Positions 44,890 through 53,325 of a stretch of 64,000 nt of DNA are shown here, one piece after another (the stretch's first letter is position 1; each line of letters opens with the position of its first letter). A program made the translations under genes and the position numbers. The notes under the pieces were generated by a model that made no database searches, had not been told where the DNA came from, and saw nothing but the letters and a program-made list of their open reading frames with translations. The stretch comes from Pseudomonadota bacterium (GTDB taxonomy: Bacteria > Pseudomonadota > Alphaproteobacteria > Rhizobiales > Hyphomicrobiaceae): contig JAEZRM010000064.1 of the NCBI GenBank assembly GCA_023412805.1, positions 483,362-547,361 of the forward strand, in the 5' to 3' direction.

Positions 44890-45198
44890 ATGAACGGCCA
44901 AAACATCCGGATCCGACTCAAAGCGTTCGACCATCGAATTCTCGATGCGTCAACGCGCGAGATCGTGAATACGGCGAAGCGAACCGGCGCCGAGGTGCGC
45001 GGCCCCATTCCGCTTCCGACCCGCATCGAGCGGTTCACGGTGAACCGCTCGCCGCACATCGACAAGAAGAGCCGCGAGCAGTTCGAAATGCGGACGCACA
45101 AGCGGCTCCTCGACATCGTTGATCCAACGCCGCAGACGGTGGACGCGCTCATGAAGCTGGACCTTGCGGCCGGCGTCGACGTGGAGATCAAGCTCTGA
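44890..45198 (+). CDS. rpsJ: 30S ribosomal protein S10
   Basis: The 102-residue protein is S10 (NusE), a 30S head protein that also joins NusB in rRNA antitermination at boxA sites. It shows IRIRLKAFDHRILDAS, GPIPLPTRIERFTVNRSPH and the short acidic-free end. It opens the S10 operon. The ATG follows AGTGAGAAG, a modest ribosome binding site. Confidence 0.97.
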   Translation: MNGQNIRIRLKAFDHRILDASTREIVNTAKRTGAEVRGPIPLPTRIERFTVNRSPHIDKKSREQFEMRTHKRLLDIVDPTPQTVDALMKLDLAAGVDVEIKL

Positions 45199-45290
45199 CG
45201 GCTGGCTGGCGCTGATGGGGGCCGCGAGGCTCGCAGAGGTGGACCGGACAGGAACCAGTGGCTCAGTCCTTTAGGAAAGGAATGCAACGG

Positions 45291-46010
45291 ATGCGTTCCG
45301 GAGTGATTGCACAGAAGGTCGGCATGACGCGGCTCTTCACGGAGACCGGGGAGCATATCCCCGTGACCGTGCTGAAGCTCGACAACCTCCAGGTCGTCGC
45401 CCACCTGACGCAGGAAAAGAACGGCTATACCGCGCTCCAGCTCGGAGCCGGCAAGCGTAAGCCGAACCGCCTGACCAAGGCCGAGCGCGGCGGTTTCGCG
45501 CGCGCCGAGGTCGAGCCGAAGCGCAAGCTCGCCGAGTTCCGCGTGAGCCCCGAAAACCTGATCGAAGTCGGTGCCGAGATCACGGCCGACCACTTCGTCA
45601 CCGGCCAGCTCGTCGACGTGACGGGCCAGAGCCAGGGCAAGGGTTTCCAGGGCGGCATGAAGCGCTGGAACTTCGGCGGTATGCGCGCCACGCACGGCGT
45701 CTCGGTCGTGCACCGCGCGCTTGGTTCGACCGGTCAGCGCCAGGATCCCGGCAAGGTCTTCAAGGGTAAGAAGATGGCCGGTCACATGGGCGATGAGCGC
45801 ATCACCACGCTGAACCTCGAGGTCGTTAAGACCGATGTCGAGCGCGGCCTCATTCTGGTGCGCGGTGCGGTGCCGGGGGCCAAGGGCGGCTGGGTGCTGA
45901 TCCGCGACGCCGTGAAGAAGGCGCCGAAGGATGCGCCGAAGCCGGGTGCCTTCCGTGCGCGCGCCACGAGCGCCGCCCAGGCTGGCCAGACGACGACGGA
46001 GCAGGCCTGA
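45291..46010 (+). CDS. rplC: 50S ribosomal protein L3
   Basis: The 239-residue protein is L3, near the 5' and 3' parts of 23S rRNA and the peptidyl transferase centre. It opens MRSGVIAQKVGMTRLF, and GGMRATHGVSVVHRALGSTGQRQDPGKVFKGKKMAGHMG is the conserved loop region in part. Upstream in-frame ATG at 45282 lacks spacing for AGGAAAGG, so ATG 45291 is chosen. The C-terminal KAPKDAPKPGAF tail is typical of alphaproteobacteria. Its stop shares one base with the rplD start. Confidence 0.96.
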   Translation: MRSGVIAQKVGMTRLFTETGEHIPVTVLKLDNLQVVAHLTQEKNGYTALQLGAGKRKPNRLTKAERGGFARAEVEPKRKLAEFRVSPENLIEVGAEITADHFVTGQLVDVTGQSQGKGFQGGMKRWNFGGMRATHGVSVVHRALGSTGQRQDPGKVFKGKKMAGHMGDERITTLNLEVVKTDVERGLILVRGAVPGAKGGWVLIRDAVKKAPKDAPKPGAFRARATSAAQAGQTTTEQA

Positions 46011-46630
46011 TGCAGACGCCAGTCACCACGCTCGATGCGAGCTCGGCCGGGACGGTCGACCTTGCCGACGCGATCTACAACCTGGAGCCGCGCCAGGATC
46101 TGATCCAGCGCACCGTGCGCTGGCAGCTCCTGAAGCGTATGGCCGGTACGCATCATACCCAGGATCGGTCCGAAGTGACCGTCACCGGCAAGAAGATGTA
46201 CAAGCAGAAGGGCACCGGCGGCGCCCGTCACGGCGACAAGTCCGTGCCGCAGTGGCGCGGTGGTGGCAAGGCCTTCGGCCCGAAGCCGCGCAGCCACGCG
46301 ATCGGCATGCCAAAGAAGGTGCGCGCGCTCGCGCTCCGTCACGCGCTGTCCGCCAAGGCCAAGGCCGGCGAGATCGTCGTGCTGGAGAAGGCCGCATCGT
46401 CTGACGGCAAGACCAAGGGCCTCAAGGCGCAGCTCGCGGCGCTCGGCCTGACGAACGCGCTCTTCATCGACGGTTCGGAGCTCGATACGGGCTTCGTGCA
46501 GGCCGTGCGCAACATTCCGAACATCGACTTGCTGCCCGTGCAGGGCATCAACGTCTACGACATTCTGCGCCGTAAGAAGCTCGTGCTGACCAAGGCCGCT
46601 GTCGCCGCCCTCGAGGAGCGCTTCAAATGA
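46010..46630 (+). CDS. rplD: 50S ribosomal protein L4
   Basis: The 206-residue protein is L4, which lines the peptide exit tunnel through its long loop. It shows LIQRTVRWQLLKRMAGTH, KMYKQKGTGGARHGDKS and the tunnel loop VPQWRGGGKAFGPKPRSHA-like stretch. In E. coli L4 also represses the S10 operon; no such leader is recognised here. Start and stop overlap rplC (TGATG) and rplW (ATGA). Confidence 0.96.
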   Translation: MQTPVTTLDASSAGTVDLADAIYNLEPRQDLIQRTVRWQLLKRMAGTHHTQDRSEVTVTGKKMYKQKGTGGARHGDKSVPQWRGGGKAFGPKPRSHAIGMPKKVRALALRHALSAKAKAGEIVVLEKAASSDGKTKGLKAQLAALGLTNALFIDGSELDTGFVQAVRNIPNIDLLPVQGINVYDILRRKKLVLTKAAVAALEERFK

Positions 46631-46920
46631 GCAAGCTCAAGGCCTACGACATCATCCGCTCGCCGGTCATCACCGAGAAGGCGACGATGGCCTCCGAGGC
46701 GAACCAGGTGATCTTCAAGGTGTCGCGCGCTGCGACGAAGCCGGAGATCAAGGCCGCCGTCGAGCAGCTCTTCAACGTCAAGGTGAAGGCCGTGAATACG
46801 CTCGTCCGCAAGGGCAAGCTGAAGGCCTTCAAGGGCATCGTCGCTCGTCAGGGCGAGGTCAAGAAAGCCATCGTGACGCTCGAGGAAGGGCACTCGATCG
46901 ACATCACGACCGGGCTCTGA
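46627..46920 (+). CDS. rplW: 50S ribosomal protein L23
   Basis: The 97-residue protein is L23 at the tunnel exit, the docking point for trigger factor and SRP. It begins AYDIIRSPVITEKATMASE and has FKVSRAATKPEIKAAVEQLF and VKAVNTLVRKGK. Start overlaps rplD by four bases, so translation is coupled. Confidence 0.96.
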   Translation: MSKLKAYDIIRSPVITEKATMASEANQVIFKVSRAATKPEIKAAVEQLFNVKVKAVNTLVRKGKLKAFKGIVARQGEVKKAIVTLEEGHSIDITTGL

Positions 46921-46936
46921 GGAATAGAGAACGACC

Positions 46937-47758
46937 ATGGCACTGAAGACATACCGCCCCACATCGCCAGGCCGTCGCCAGCTCGTGCTGGTCGACCGCG
47001 ACCACCTGTGGAAGGGCGCGCCGGTCAAGATGCTGGTCGAGGGCAAGACCAAGACCGGTGGCCGCAACAACCACGGGCGCATCACCATGCGCCACATCGG
47101 TGGTGGCCATAAGCAGTCCTATCGCCTCGTGGACTTCCGCCGTCGCAAGTTCGATGTCGAGGGCACCGTCGAGCGGCTCGAGTACGATCCGAACCGGACG
47201 GCCTTCATCGCGCTCGTCAAGTACACCGACGGTGAGCTCGCCTACATCCTCGCGCCGCAGCGTCTCAACGTCGGCGACAAGGTCGTTTCGGGCAGTGCCG
47301 TCGACGTGAAGCCCGGCAATGCGATGCCGCTGTCGTCGATCCCGATCGGCACGATCGTGCACAACGTCGAGCTGAAGGCTGGGCGCGGTGGTCAGATCGC
47401 CCGTTCGGCCGGTGCTTTCGTACAGCTCGTCGGCCGTGATGCCGGTTGGGCCGTGTTGAAGCTGAAGTCGGGCGAGACGCGCCGCGTGCGCCAGGAGTGC
47501 ATGGCGACGGTCGGTGCGGTTTCGAACCCCGATCACGGCAACGTTTCGATCGGCAAGGCGGGCCGCACGCGTTGGCTCGGCATTCGGCCGACGGTGCGCT
47601 CGGTGATGATGAACCCGGTCGATCACCCGAACGGCGGCCGCACCAAGGGCGGCAAGCACTGGGCGACGCCCTGGGGCAAGCCGACCAAAGGTTTCAAGAC
47701 GCGCAAGAACAAGTCGACGGACAAGTTCATCGTCCGTCCGCGCAGCAAGAGCAAGTAG
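46937..47758 (+). CDS. rplB: 50S ribosomal protein L2
   Basis: The 273-residue protein is L2, needed for subunit joining and peptidyl transfer. It starts LKTYRPTSPGRRQLV and holds the peptidyl transferase-near stretch with GVAMNPVDHP-type sequence, here MMNPVDHPNGGRTKGGKHW. The conserved His in that loop is kept. The gene is 17 bp after rplW with normal length. Confidence 0.97.
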   Translation: MALKTYRPTSPGRRQLVLVDRDHLWKGAPVKMLVEGKTKTGGRNNHGRITMRHIGGGHKQSYRLVDFRRRKFDVEGTVERLEYDPNRTAFIALVKYTDGELAYILAPQRLNVGDKVVSGSAVDVKPGNAMPLSSIPIGTIVHNVELKAGRGGQIARSAGAFVQLVGRDAGWAVLKLKSGETRRVRQECMATVGAVSNPDHGNVSIGKAGRTRWLGIRPTVRSVMMNPVDHPNGGRTKGGKHWATPWGKPTKGFKTRKNKSTDKFIVRPRSKSK

Positions 47759-47769
47759 GAGCATAGATC

Positions 47770-48051
47770 GTGGCACGCTCGGTTTGGAAAGGCCCGTTCG
47801 TCGACGGCTATCTCCTCAAGAAGGCGGAGAAAGTGCGTGGCGGCGGCCGTAGCGAGATCATCAAGATCTGGTCGCGCCGTTCGACGATCCTGCCGCAGTT
47901 CGTCGGCCTGACGTTCGGCGTGCACAACGGCCAGAAGCACATTCCTGTGTCCGTCAACGAGGACATGGTTGGGCACAAATTCGGCGAGTTCGCGCCGACG
48001 CGCACCTTCCATGGTCACAGCGGCGACAAGAAAGCGACGAAGGGCAGGTAA
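47770..48051 (+). CDS. rpsS: 30S ribosomal protein S19
   Basis: The 93-residue protein is S19 of the 30S head. It opens ARSVWKGPFVDGYLLKKAEK and ends with FAPTRTFHGHSGDKKATKGR-like sequence. A GTG start is used after GAGC and lies 12 bp from the rplB stop. It is followed by rplV with one base between the stop and the next ATG. Confidence 0.96.
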   Translation: MARSVWKGPFVDGYLLKKAEKVRGGGRSEIIKIWSRRSTILPQFVGLTFGVHNGQKHIPVSVNEDMVGHKFGEFAPTRTFHGHSGDKKATKGR

Positions 48052-48052
48052 G

Positions 48053-48463
48053 ATGGGTAAGCCCAAAGCCGAACGGCGTCTGCCGGAGAACGAGGTCCAG
48101 GCCGTGGCGCGCAACCTGCGCGTCTCGCCGCAGAAGCTCAACCTCGTTGCTGCGATGATCCGCGGCAAGAAGGTGCAGACGGCGCTGACGGAGCTCGAGT
48201 TCTCGCGCAAGCGGATCGCGGTCGACGTTCGCAAGTGCCTCATGAGCGCGGTTGCGAACGCCGAGAACAATCACGGTCTCGACGTCGACGATCTTGTCGT
48301 CTCCGAGGCGTTCGTCGGCAAGAACCTCGTCATGAAGCGTTTTCATGCCCGTGGGCGTGGCCGCTCGGGCGGGATCATGAAGCCGTTTTCGCAGCTCACC
48401 GTCATCGTGCGCGAAGCCGCCGCAAAGGCCGCGCCCGAGAGCACTGTAGAGGAGGCCGCCTGA
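48053..48463 (+). CDS. rplV: 50S ribosomal protein L22
   Basis: The 136-residue protein is L22, which lines the exit tunnel. It shows ARNLRVSPQKLNLVAAMIRGK, then KCLMSAVANAENNHGLD and the loop GRGRSGGIMKPFSQLTV. GGCAGG lies before ATG 48053; earlier in-frame codons belong to rpsS. Its stop overlaps rpsC by one base. Confidence 0.96.
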   Translation: MGKPKAERRLPENEVQAVARNLRVSPQKLNLVAAMIRGKKVQTALTELEFSRKRIAVDVRKCLMSAVANAENNHGLDVDDLVVSEAFVGKNLVMKRFHARGRGRSGGIMKPFSQLTVIVREAAAKAAPESTVEEAA

Positions 48464-49215
48464 TGGGTCACAAGGTCAATCCCGTCGGCCTTCGCGTCGG
48501 CATCAACCGCACGTGGGACAGCCGCTGGTTCGCCAGCCGCGCCGAGTACGGCAAGCTGCTGCATGAAGACAGGAAGATGCGCGAGCACATCCTGAAGATG
48601 CAGCGTCAGGCCGGCATCGCGAAGATCGTGATCGAGCGGCCGCACAAGAAGTGCCGCGTGACCGTTCATTCGGCGCGTCCGGGCATCCTGATCGGCAAGA
48701 AGGGCGCCGACATCGAGAAGCTGCGCGGTGAGCTTGCGCGCCTCACGCAGTCGGAAGTGCATCTCAACATCGTCGAGGTGCGCAAGCCCGAGATCGACGC
48801 GACGCTGGTCGCCGAGACGATCGCTCAGCAGCTCGAGCGCCGCGTTGCTTTCCGCCGCGCCATGAAGCGCGCCGTGCAGTCGGCACTGCGCCTTGGTGCG
48901 CAGGGCATTCGTATCAACGTTTCGGGCCGCCTCGGCGGCGCTGAGATTGCGCGCGTCGAATGGTATCGCGAAGGCCGCGTGCCGCTGCATACGCTGCGTG
49001 CCGACATCGACTTCGGCTACGGCGTTGCGCGCACGGCCTACGGCATCATCGGCGTGAAGGTTTGGATCTACAAGGGCGAGATCATCGAGCATGACCCGAT
49101 GGCGTCCGAGCGTCGTGCGCTCGAGTCGCAGGAAGGTGGTGGCGGTGGTGATCGGCGCCGGCGCGAGGACCGCGGCGATCGGGGTGATCGCGGCGACCGT
49201 CGTCCGCGCGAATAA
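48463..49215 (+). CDS. rpsC: 30S ribosomal protein S3
   Basis: The 250-residue protein is S3 with the KH domain (ILIGKKGADIEKLRGELARL) and the C-terminal part INVSGRLGGAEIARVEWYREG at the mRNA entry. The tail is a Gly/Asp/Arg repeat (GDRRRREDRGDRGD), commonly variable. The start TGATG overlaps rplV; the longer frame start upstream lies inside rplV. Confidence 0.97.
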   Translation: MGHKVNPVGLRVGINRTWDSRWFASRAEYGKLLHEDRKMREHILKMQRQAGIAKIVIERPHKKCRVTVHSARPGILIGKKGADIEKLRGELARLTQSEVHLNIVEVRKPEIDATLVAETIAQQLERRVAFRRAMKRAVQSALRLGAQGIRINVSGRLGGAEIARVEWYREGRVPLHTLRADIDFGYGVARTAYGIIGVKVWIYKGEIIEHDPMASERRALESQEGGGGGDRRRREDRGDRGDRGDRRPRE

Positions 49216-49236
49216 AGTCTTCGAGGAACGACTGCC

Positions 49237-49647
49237 ATGATGCAACCGAAACGGACGAAGTTCCGCAAGCAGCACAAGGGCCGCATCCACGGCGCTGCCA
49301 AGGGCGGGACCGACCTCAACTTCGGCTCGCACGGCCTCAAGGCCGCTGAGCCGGAGCGTCTGAGCGCACGCCAGATCGAAGCGGCTCGCCGCGCGATCAC
49401 GCGTCACATGAAGCGTGCGGGCCGCGTCTGGATCCGAATCTTCCCGGATGTTCCGGTGACGAAGAAGCCGGCCGAAGTGCGCATGGGTTCGGGCAAGGGT
49501 AGCCCGGAGCTCTGGGTGTGCCGGGTGAAGCCGGGCCGCATCATGTTCGAGATCGACGGCGTGCCGGACAACGTCGCCCGCGAGGCGCTGACGCTCGGCG
49601 CAGCCAAGCTGCCGATCGCGACGCGCATCGTGACGCGGCTGCTGTGA
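49237..49647 (+). CDS. rplP: 50S ribosomal protein L16
   Basis: The 136-residue protein is L16, at the A-site of the 50S subunit. It has MQPKRTKFRKQHKGRIHGAAKGG and the conserved RMGSGKGSPELWV, including the Arg modified by hydroxylation in some bacteria. GAGGAA precedes the ATG. Normal length. Confidence 0.96.
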   Translation: MMQPKRTKFRKQHKGRIHGAAKGGTDLNFGSHGLKAAEPERLSARQIEAARRAITRHMKRAGRVWIRIFPDVPVTKKPAEVRMGSGKGSPELWVCRVKPGRIMFEIDGVPDNVAREALTLGAAKLPIATRIVTRLL

Positions 49648-49677
49648 CGGCAGGATTGAGAGTTTAAGAGGCCCGAT

Positions 49678-49884
49678 ATGGCGGCAGAGAAATTCAAGAC
49701 CATGACGCTCGATCAGCTCGACGAGGAGCTGGTGAAGCTCAAGAAGGAGCAGTTCAACCTGCGCTTTCAGGCGGCGTCTGGTCAGCTCGAGAACACGGCG
49801 CGCATTCGTATCGTTCGTCGCGAGATCGCACGTGTGAAAACGTTCGCCCGTTCGCTCCGGGGCAATGCTCCGGCGGCCGGCTGA
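49678..49884 (+). CDS. rpmC: 50S ribosomal protein L29
   Basis: The 68-residue protein is L29, near the exit tunnel with L23. It has a two-helix form: MTLDQLDEELVKLKKEQFNLRF, then RIRIVRREIARVKT. It lies 30 bp after rplP and 14 bp before rpsQ, as expected in this operon. Confidence 0.95.
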   Translation: MAAEKFKTMTLDQLDEELVKLKKEQFNLRFQAASGQLENTARIRIVRREIARVKTFARSLRGNAPAAG

Positions 49885-49898
49885 GGAAGGGGATCGAT

Positions 49899-50135
49899 AT
49901 GCCAAAGCGTATTCTCAACGGCGTCGTCGTCTCCGACAAGAACGACAAGACGATCGTGGTGGAAGTGGAGCGTCGCTTCACGCATCCGCTGCTGAAGAAG
50001 ACCGTGCGCCGCTCGAAGAAGTATCAGGCGCACGACGAGGAAAACACGTTCAAGACCGGCGACAAGGTGCGCATCCAGGAGAGCGCCCCGATCTCGCGCC
50101 ACAAGCGTTGGGTCGCACTGAAGCAGCCGGGCTGA
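49899..50135 (+). CDS. rpsQ: 30S ribosomal protein S17
   Basis: The 78-residue protein is S17, an early assembly protein of the 30S body. It reads MPKRILNGVVVSDKNDKTIVVEVER, RRSKKYQAHDE and the GDKVRIQESAPISRHKRW stretch of the oligonucleotide-binding fold. GGAAGGGGA precedes the ATG. Confidence 0.96.
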   Translation: MPKRILNGVVVSDKNDKTIVVEVERRFTHPLLKKTVRRSKKYQAHDEENTFKTGDKVRIQESAPISRHKRWVALKQPG

Positions 50136-50163
50136 GACGGCAGGAAGGACTGAGGATCGCGCC

Positions 50164-50532
50164 ATGATCCAGATGGAATCAAATCTCGATGTCGCCGACA
50201 ATTCCGGCGCTCGTCGTGTGCAGTGCATCAAGGTGCTCGGGGGCTCCAAGCGCCGCTACGCCACGATCGGCGACACGATCGTCGTGTCGGTGAAGGAGGC
50301 CATTCCGCGCGGTCGCGTGAAGAAGGGCCAGGTGATGAAAGCCGTGATCGTGCGCACCGCCAAGGGCGTGCGTCGCGCCGACGGCTCGCTCATCCGCTTC
50401 GACCGCAATGCGGCAGTGCTGATCAACGCCAACGGCGATCCGATCGGCACGCGCATCTTCGGACCGGTGACGCGCGAACTGCGTGCTCGCAAGCACGTCA
50501 AGATCATGTCGCTTGCGCCGGAGGTCCTGTAA
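50164..50532 (+). CDS. rplN: 50S ribosomal protein L14
   Basis: The 122-residue protein is L14, which contacts 16S rRNA across the subunit interface. It starts MIQMESNLDVADNSGARRVQ and contains the signature FDRNAAVLINANGDPIGTRIFGPV in part. It opens the spc group of genes. Its stop overlaps the next ATG by one base. Confidence 0.97.
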   Translation: MIQMESNLDVADNSGARRVQCIKVLGGSKRRYATIGDTIVVSVKEAIPRGRVKKGQVMKAVIVRTAKGVRRADGSLIRFDRNAAVLINANGDPIGTRIFGPVTRELRARKHVKIMSLAPEVL

Positions 50533-50858
50533 TGCCGTCGCTCAAGATCAAGAAGGGTGACCACGTCATCGTGCTCGCGGGCCGCGACAAGGGCAAGCAC
50601 GGCGAAGTCATCAAGATGATCCCCAAGGAGAACCGCGCACTCGTGCGTGGCGTCAACATGGTGCGCCGCCATCAGAAGCAGAGCGCGACCACCGAAGGCG
50701 GGATCATCTCGAAGGAAGCAACCATCGACCTGTCGAACCTCGCGCTCGAGGATCCGAAGGACGGCAAGCCGACGCGCGTCGGTTTCAAGATCCTCGAGGA
50801 TGGCCGCAAAGTGCGGTTCTCGAAGCGCTCGGGCGAAGTCATTCCGGAGAAGTCATAA
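50532..50858 (+). CDS. rplX: 50S ribosomal protein L24
   Basis: The 108-residue protein is L24, which starts 50S assembly. It has the KOW motif KIKKGDHVIVLAGRDKGKHGEV and the GGIISKEATIDLSN stretch. The start at 50532 shares a base with the rplN stop. It lies 3 bp before rplE. Confidence 0.96.
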   Translation: MPSLKIKKGDHVIVLAGRDKGKHGEVIKMIPKENRALVRGVNMVRRHQKQSATTEGGIISKEATIDLSNLALEDPKDGKPTRVGFKILEDGRKVRFSKRSGEVIPEKS

Positions 50859-50861
50859 GCC

Positions 50862-51548
50862 ATGGCCGACAACGCGAAACAGAAGGGCGGCAGCGCCCCC
50901 GCTGGCGCCAAGGGCGGTAAGCCGAAAGGCCCGCCGGCTAAGGAAGCGAAGGCGAAGCCCGCAACCGGTGCAGCCGCTGCGCCGCGCAAGCCGCGCCCGG
51001 CCGACTACAAGCCGCGCATGAAGACGCTTTACGAGGCGGAGATCCGCAAGAAGCTTGCGGAGCACTTCGGGTACAAGAACCCGATGCGCATCCCGCGCCT
51101 CGAGAAGATCGTCCTCAACATGGGCGTTGGCGAGGCCGTGAACGACCGCAAGAAGGTCGAGAACGCCTCGAAGGATCTCGCGATGATTGCAGGCCAGCGG
51201 CCGGTCATCACGCGGGCGCGCAAGTCGATCGCGACGTACAAGGTACGCGAGAACATGGCGCTCGGCGCCAAGGTCACGCTGCGCGGCGATCGCATGTACG
51301 AGTTCCTCGACCGCCTGGTCACGATCGCGCTGCCGCGCGTGAAGGACTTCCGCGGACTGAATGCGAAGAGCTTCGACGGCCGCGGCAACTTTGCCCTCGG
51401 TCTCAAGGAGCACATCGTGTTCCCGGAGATCGACTATGACCAGGTCGACGAGATCTGGGGCATGGACGTGATCGTGTGCACGACTGCGGGCACCGACGAC
51501 GAGGCTCGCGAGTTGCTACGCGGTTTTAATTTCCCGTTCCGGACGTAA
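50862..51548 (+). CDS. rplE: 50S ribosomal protein L5 with N-terminal extension
   Basis: The 228-residue protein is L5, which binds 5S rRNA and contacts P-site tRNA. The core runs from about residue 49 (YKPRMKTLYEAEIRKKLAEHF) with NPMRIPRLEKIVLNMGVGEA and IVFPEIDYDQVDEIWGMDV. Before it lie about 48 residues rich in Lys, Ala, Pro and Gly that the usual 180-residue L5 lacks. A later start within the core has no ribosome binding site, and the gene begins 3 bp after rplX, so the extension is probably translated. Confidence 0.95.
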   Translation: MADNAKQKGGSAPAGAKGGKPKGPPAKEAKAKPATGAAAAPRKPRPADYKPRMKTLYEAEIRKKLAEHFGYKNPMRIPRLEKIVLNMGVGEAVNDRKKVENASKDLAMIAGQRPVITRARKSIATYKVRENMALGAKVTLRGDRMYEFLDRLVTIALPRVKDFRGLNAKSFDGRGNFALGLKEHIVFPEIDYDQVDEIWGMDVIVCTTAGTDDEARELLRGFNFPFRT

Positions 51549-51609
51549 TGGGACGAATGACGATCAGGCAGGCAGCGACCCTGCCGGCATATGGGTCTTG
51601 GAGGACCTG

Positions 51610-51915
51610 ATGGCGAAGAAGAGCTCGATCAACAAGAATGAGCGCCGGCGCAAGCTGGTGGATCAGTACGCCGAGCGGCGCAGCGTGCTGAAAGAGACGG
51701 CGGCCGATCTCAAGCAGCCGGCCGAGGTGCGCTTCGCTGCGCAGCTCAAGCTCGCCACGCTGCCGCGGAACTCGTCGAAGACGCGCATCCGCAACCGCTG
51801 CGAAATCACCGGCCGTTCGCGCGGCTACTATCGCAAGCTCAAGCTGTGCCGCAACCAGCTCCGCGAGCTGGCAAGCCAGGGCATGATCCCCGGCATGGTC
51901 AAGTCGAGCTGGTAG
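51610..51915 (+). CDS. rpsN: 30S ribosomal protein S14
   Basis: The 101-residue protein is the zinc-free (C-) form of S14, with AKKSSINKNERRRKLVDQYA, SKTRIRNRCEITGRSRGYYRKLKLCRNQLRE in part, and ASQGMIPGMVKSSW at the end. It lacks the CXXC pairs of the zinc form. The ATG at 51610 follows GGAGGACC; a GTG-like codon upstream would add four residues. Confidence 0.96.
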   Translation: MAKKSSINKNERRRKLVDQYAERRSVLKETAADLKQPAEVRFAAQLKLATLPRNSSKTRIRNRCEITGRSRGYYRKLKLCRNQLRELASQGMIPGMVKSSW

Positions 51916-51929
51916 AAGGACGAGATCCT

Positions 51930-52328
51930 ATGGCGATGAACGATCCGCTCGGCGATATGCTGACCCGCATCCGCAATGCGCAGATGCGGCGGCGGCCGAA
52001 GGTGAGCAGCCCGGCTTCCAACCTCAGGACGCGCGTTCTGGACGTGCTGACCGAGGAAGGCTATATCCGCGGCTACACGCGCGTCGATCACAAGAACGGC
52101 ATGTCCGAGCTCGAGATCGAGCTCAAGTACCTGAACGGCCAGCCGGCGATCAAGGAGATCTCCCGCGTCTCCAAGCCTGGTCGTCGCGTCTACTCGCCGC
52201 TCCGTGATCTCCCGACGGTCGCCAACGGCCTCGGCCTCTCGATCCTGTCGACGCCCAAGGGCGTGATGTCGGATACGCGGGCCCGCGAGGAGCAGGTCGG
52301 CGGCGAGGTGCTCTGCAGCGTATTCTGA
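51930..52328 (+). CDS. rpsH: 30S ribosomal protein S8
   Basis: The 132-residue protein is S8, a 30S platform protein and, in E. coli, the repressor of the spc operon. It shows MNDPLGDMLTRIRNAQMRR, VDHKNGMSELEIELKY and the closing MSDTRAREEQVGGEVLCSVF. AAGGACGAG precedes the ATG at 51930. It lies 14 bp after rpsN. Confidence 0.96.
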   Translation: MAMNDPLGDMLTRIRNAQMRRRPKVSSPASNLRTRVLDVLTEEGYIRGYTRVDHKNGMSELEIELKYLNGQPAIKEISRVSKPGRRVYSPLRDLPTVANGLGLSILSTPKGVMSDTRAREEQVGGEVLCSVF

Positions 52329-52392
52329 GGCGTGGGCGCTCTCATCGGATGGGCGCCTGCGGCTGGATGATTTGAATTGAGGAACTGACGCG

Positions 52393-52932
52393 ATGTCGCG
52401 CATCGGCAAGAAACCGGTCCCCATCCCTGCCAACGTGCAGGCGGATGTGAGCGGCCAGACTGTCAAGGTCAAGGGGCCGAAGGGCGAGCTCTCCGTGACG
52501 CTCCCTGAGGACGTCAAGATCGAGAAGACCGCCGACGGTATCAGTGTGACGCCGCGCGAGGACACGCAGCGCGCACGCAGCATGTGGGGTCTCTCGCGCA
52601 CGCTCGTCGACAACCAGGTCAAGGGTGTCGTCGACGGCTATGCCGAGACGCTCGAGATTCACGGCGTTGGTTTTCGTGCCCAGCTCAAGGGCAAGGATCT
52701 GACGCTGCAACTCGGGTTCAGTCACGAGATCAACTACAAGATTCCCGATGGCATCGACGTGAAGCTCGGCGGTCCGCGCCAGGATCACGTGCTGATTTCG
52801 GGGATCGACAAGCAGAAGGTCGGACAGGTTGCGGCTGAGATCCGCGGCTACCGTCCGCCGGAGCCGTACCAGGGCAAGGGTGTTCGCTATCAGGGCGAGT
52901 TCATCCTGCGCAAGGAAGGCAAGAAGAAGTAG
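52393..52932 (+). CDS. rplF: 50S ribosomal protein L6
   Basis: The 179-residue protein is L6, at the GTPase-associated region. Two similar domains are seen: SRIGKKPVPIPANVQADVSG, then VEIHGVGFRAQ-type sequence and the signature PEPYQGKGVRYQGEFILRKEGKKK. Length is normal and the gene keeps the spc order. Confidence 0.96.
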   Translation: MSRIGKKPVPIPANVQADVSGQTVKVKGPKGELSVTLPEDVKIEKTADGISVTPREDTQRARSMWGLSRTLVDNQVKGVVDGYAETLEIHGVGFRAQLKGKDLTLQLGFSHEINYKIPDGIDVKLGGPRQDHVLISGIDKQKVGQVAAEIRGYRPPEPYQGKGVRYQGEFILRKEGKKK

Positions 52933-52943
52933 CGAGAGAACCG

Positions 52944-53306
52944 ATGAGCGCCCACGACAAACAGTTCCAGCGCCGCGCGAAGCGCGTACGGCGGACCTTG
53001 AAGAAGGTTGCGAACGGGAAGCCGCGCCTGTCGGTCTTCCGTTCCTCCAAGCACATTTATGCGCAGGTGATCGACGACGCCAAGGGCGTGACGGTCGCGG
53101 CTGCCTCGAGCATCGAAAAGGATGTCAAAGGCAAGCTGAAGACCGGTGCGGACAAGGCTGCTGCTGCCGAGGTCGGCAAGCTCCTTGCCGAGCGCGCCGT
53201 CAAGGCTGGCGTCGCCGAAGTCGTCTTCGATCGTGGCGGCTACATCTATCACGGACGCGTCAAGTCGCTGGCCGATGCGGCCCGCGAAGGCGGCCTGAGC
53301 TTCTGA
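52944..53306 (+). CDS. rplR: 50S ribosomal protein L18
   Basis: The 120-residue protein is L18, which brings 5S rRNA into the 50S subunit. It has RAKRVRRTLKKVANGKPRLSVFRSSKHIYAQ in part and VVFDRGGYIYHGRVKSLADAAREGGL at its end. It lies 11 bp after rplF and 19 bp before rpsE. Confidence 0.96.
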   Translation: MSAHDKQFQRRAKRVRRTLKKVANGKPRLSVFRSSKHIYAQVIDDAKGVTVAAASSIEKDVKGKLKTGADKAAAAEVGKLLAERAVKAGVAEVVFDRGGYIYHGRVKSLADAAREGGLSF

Positions 53307-53325
53307 GCGAGAAAGGTTTATCGAC

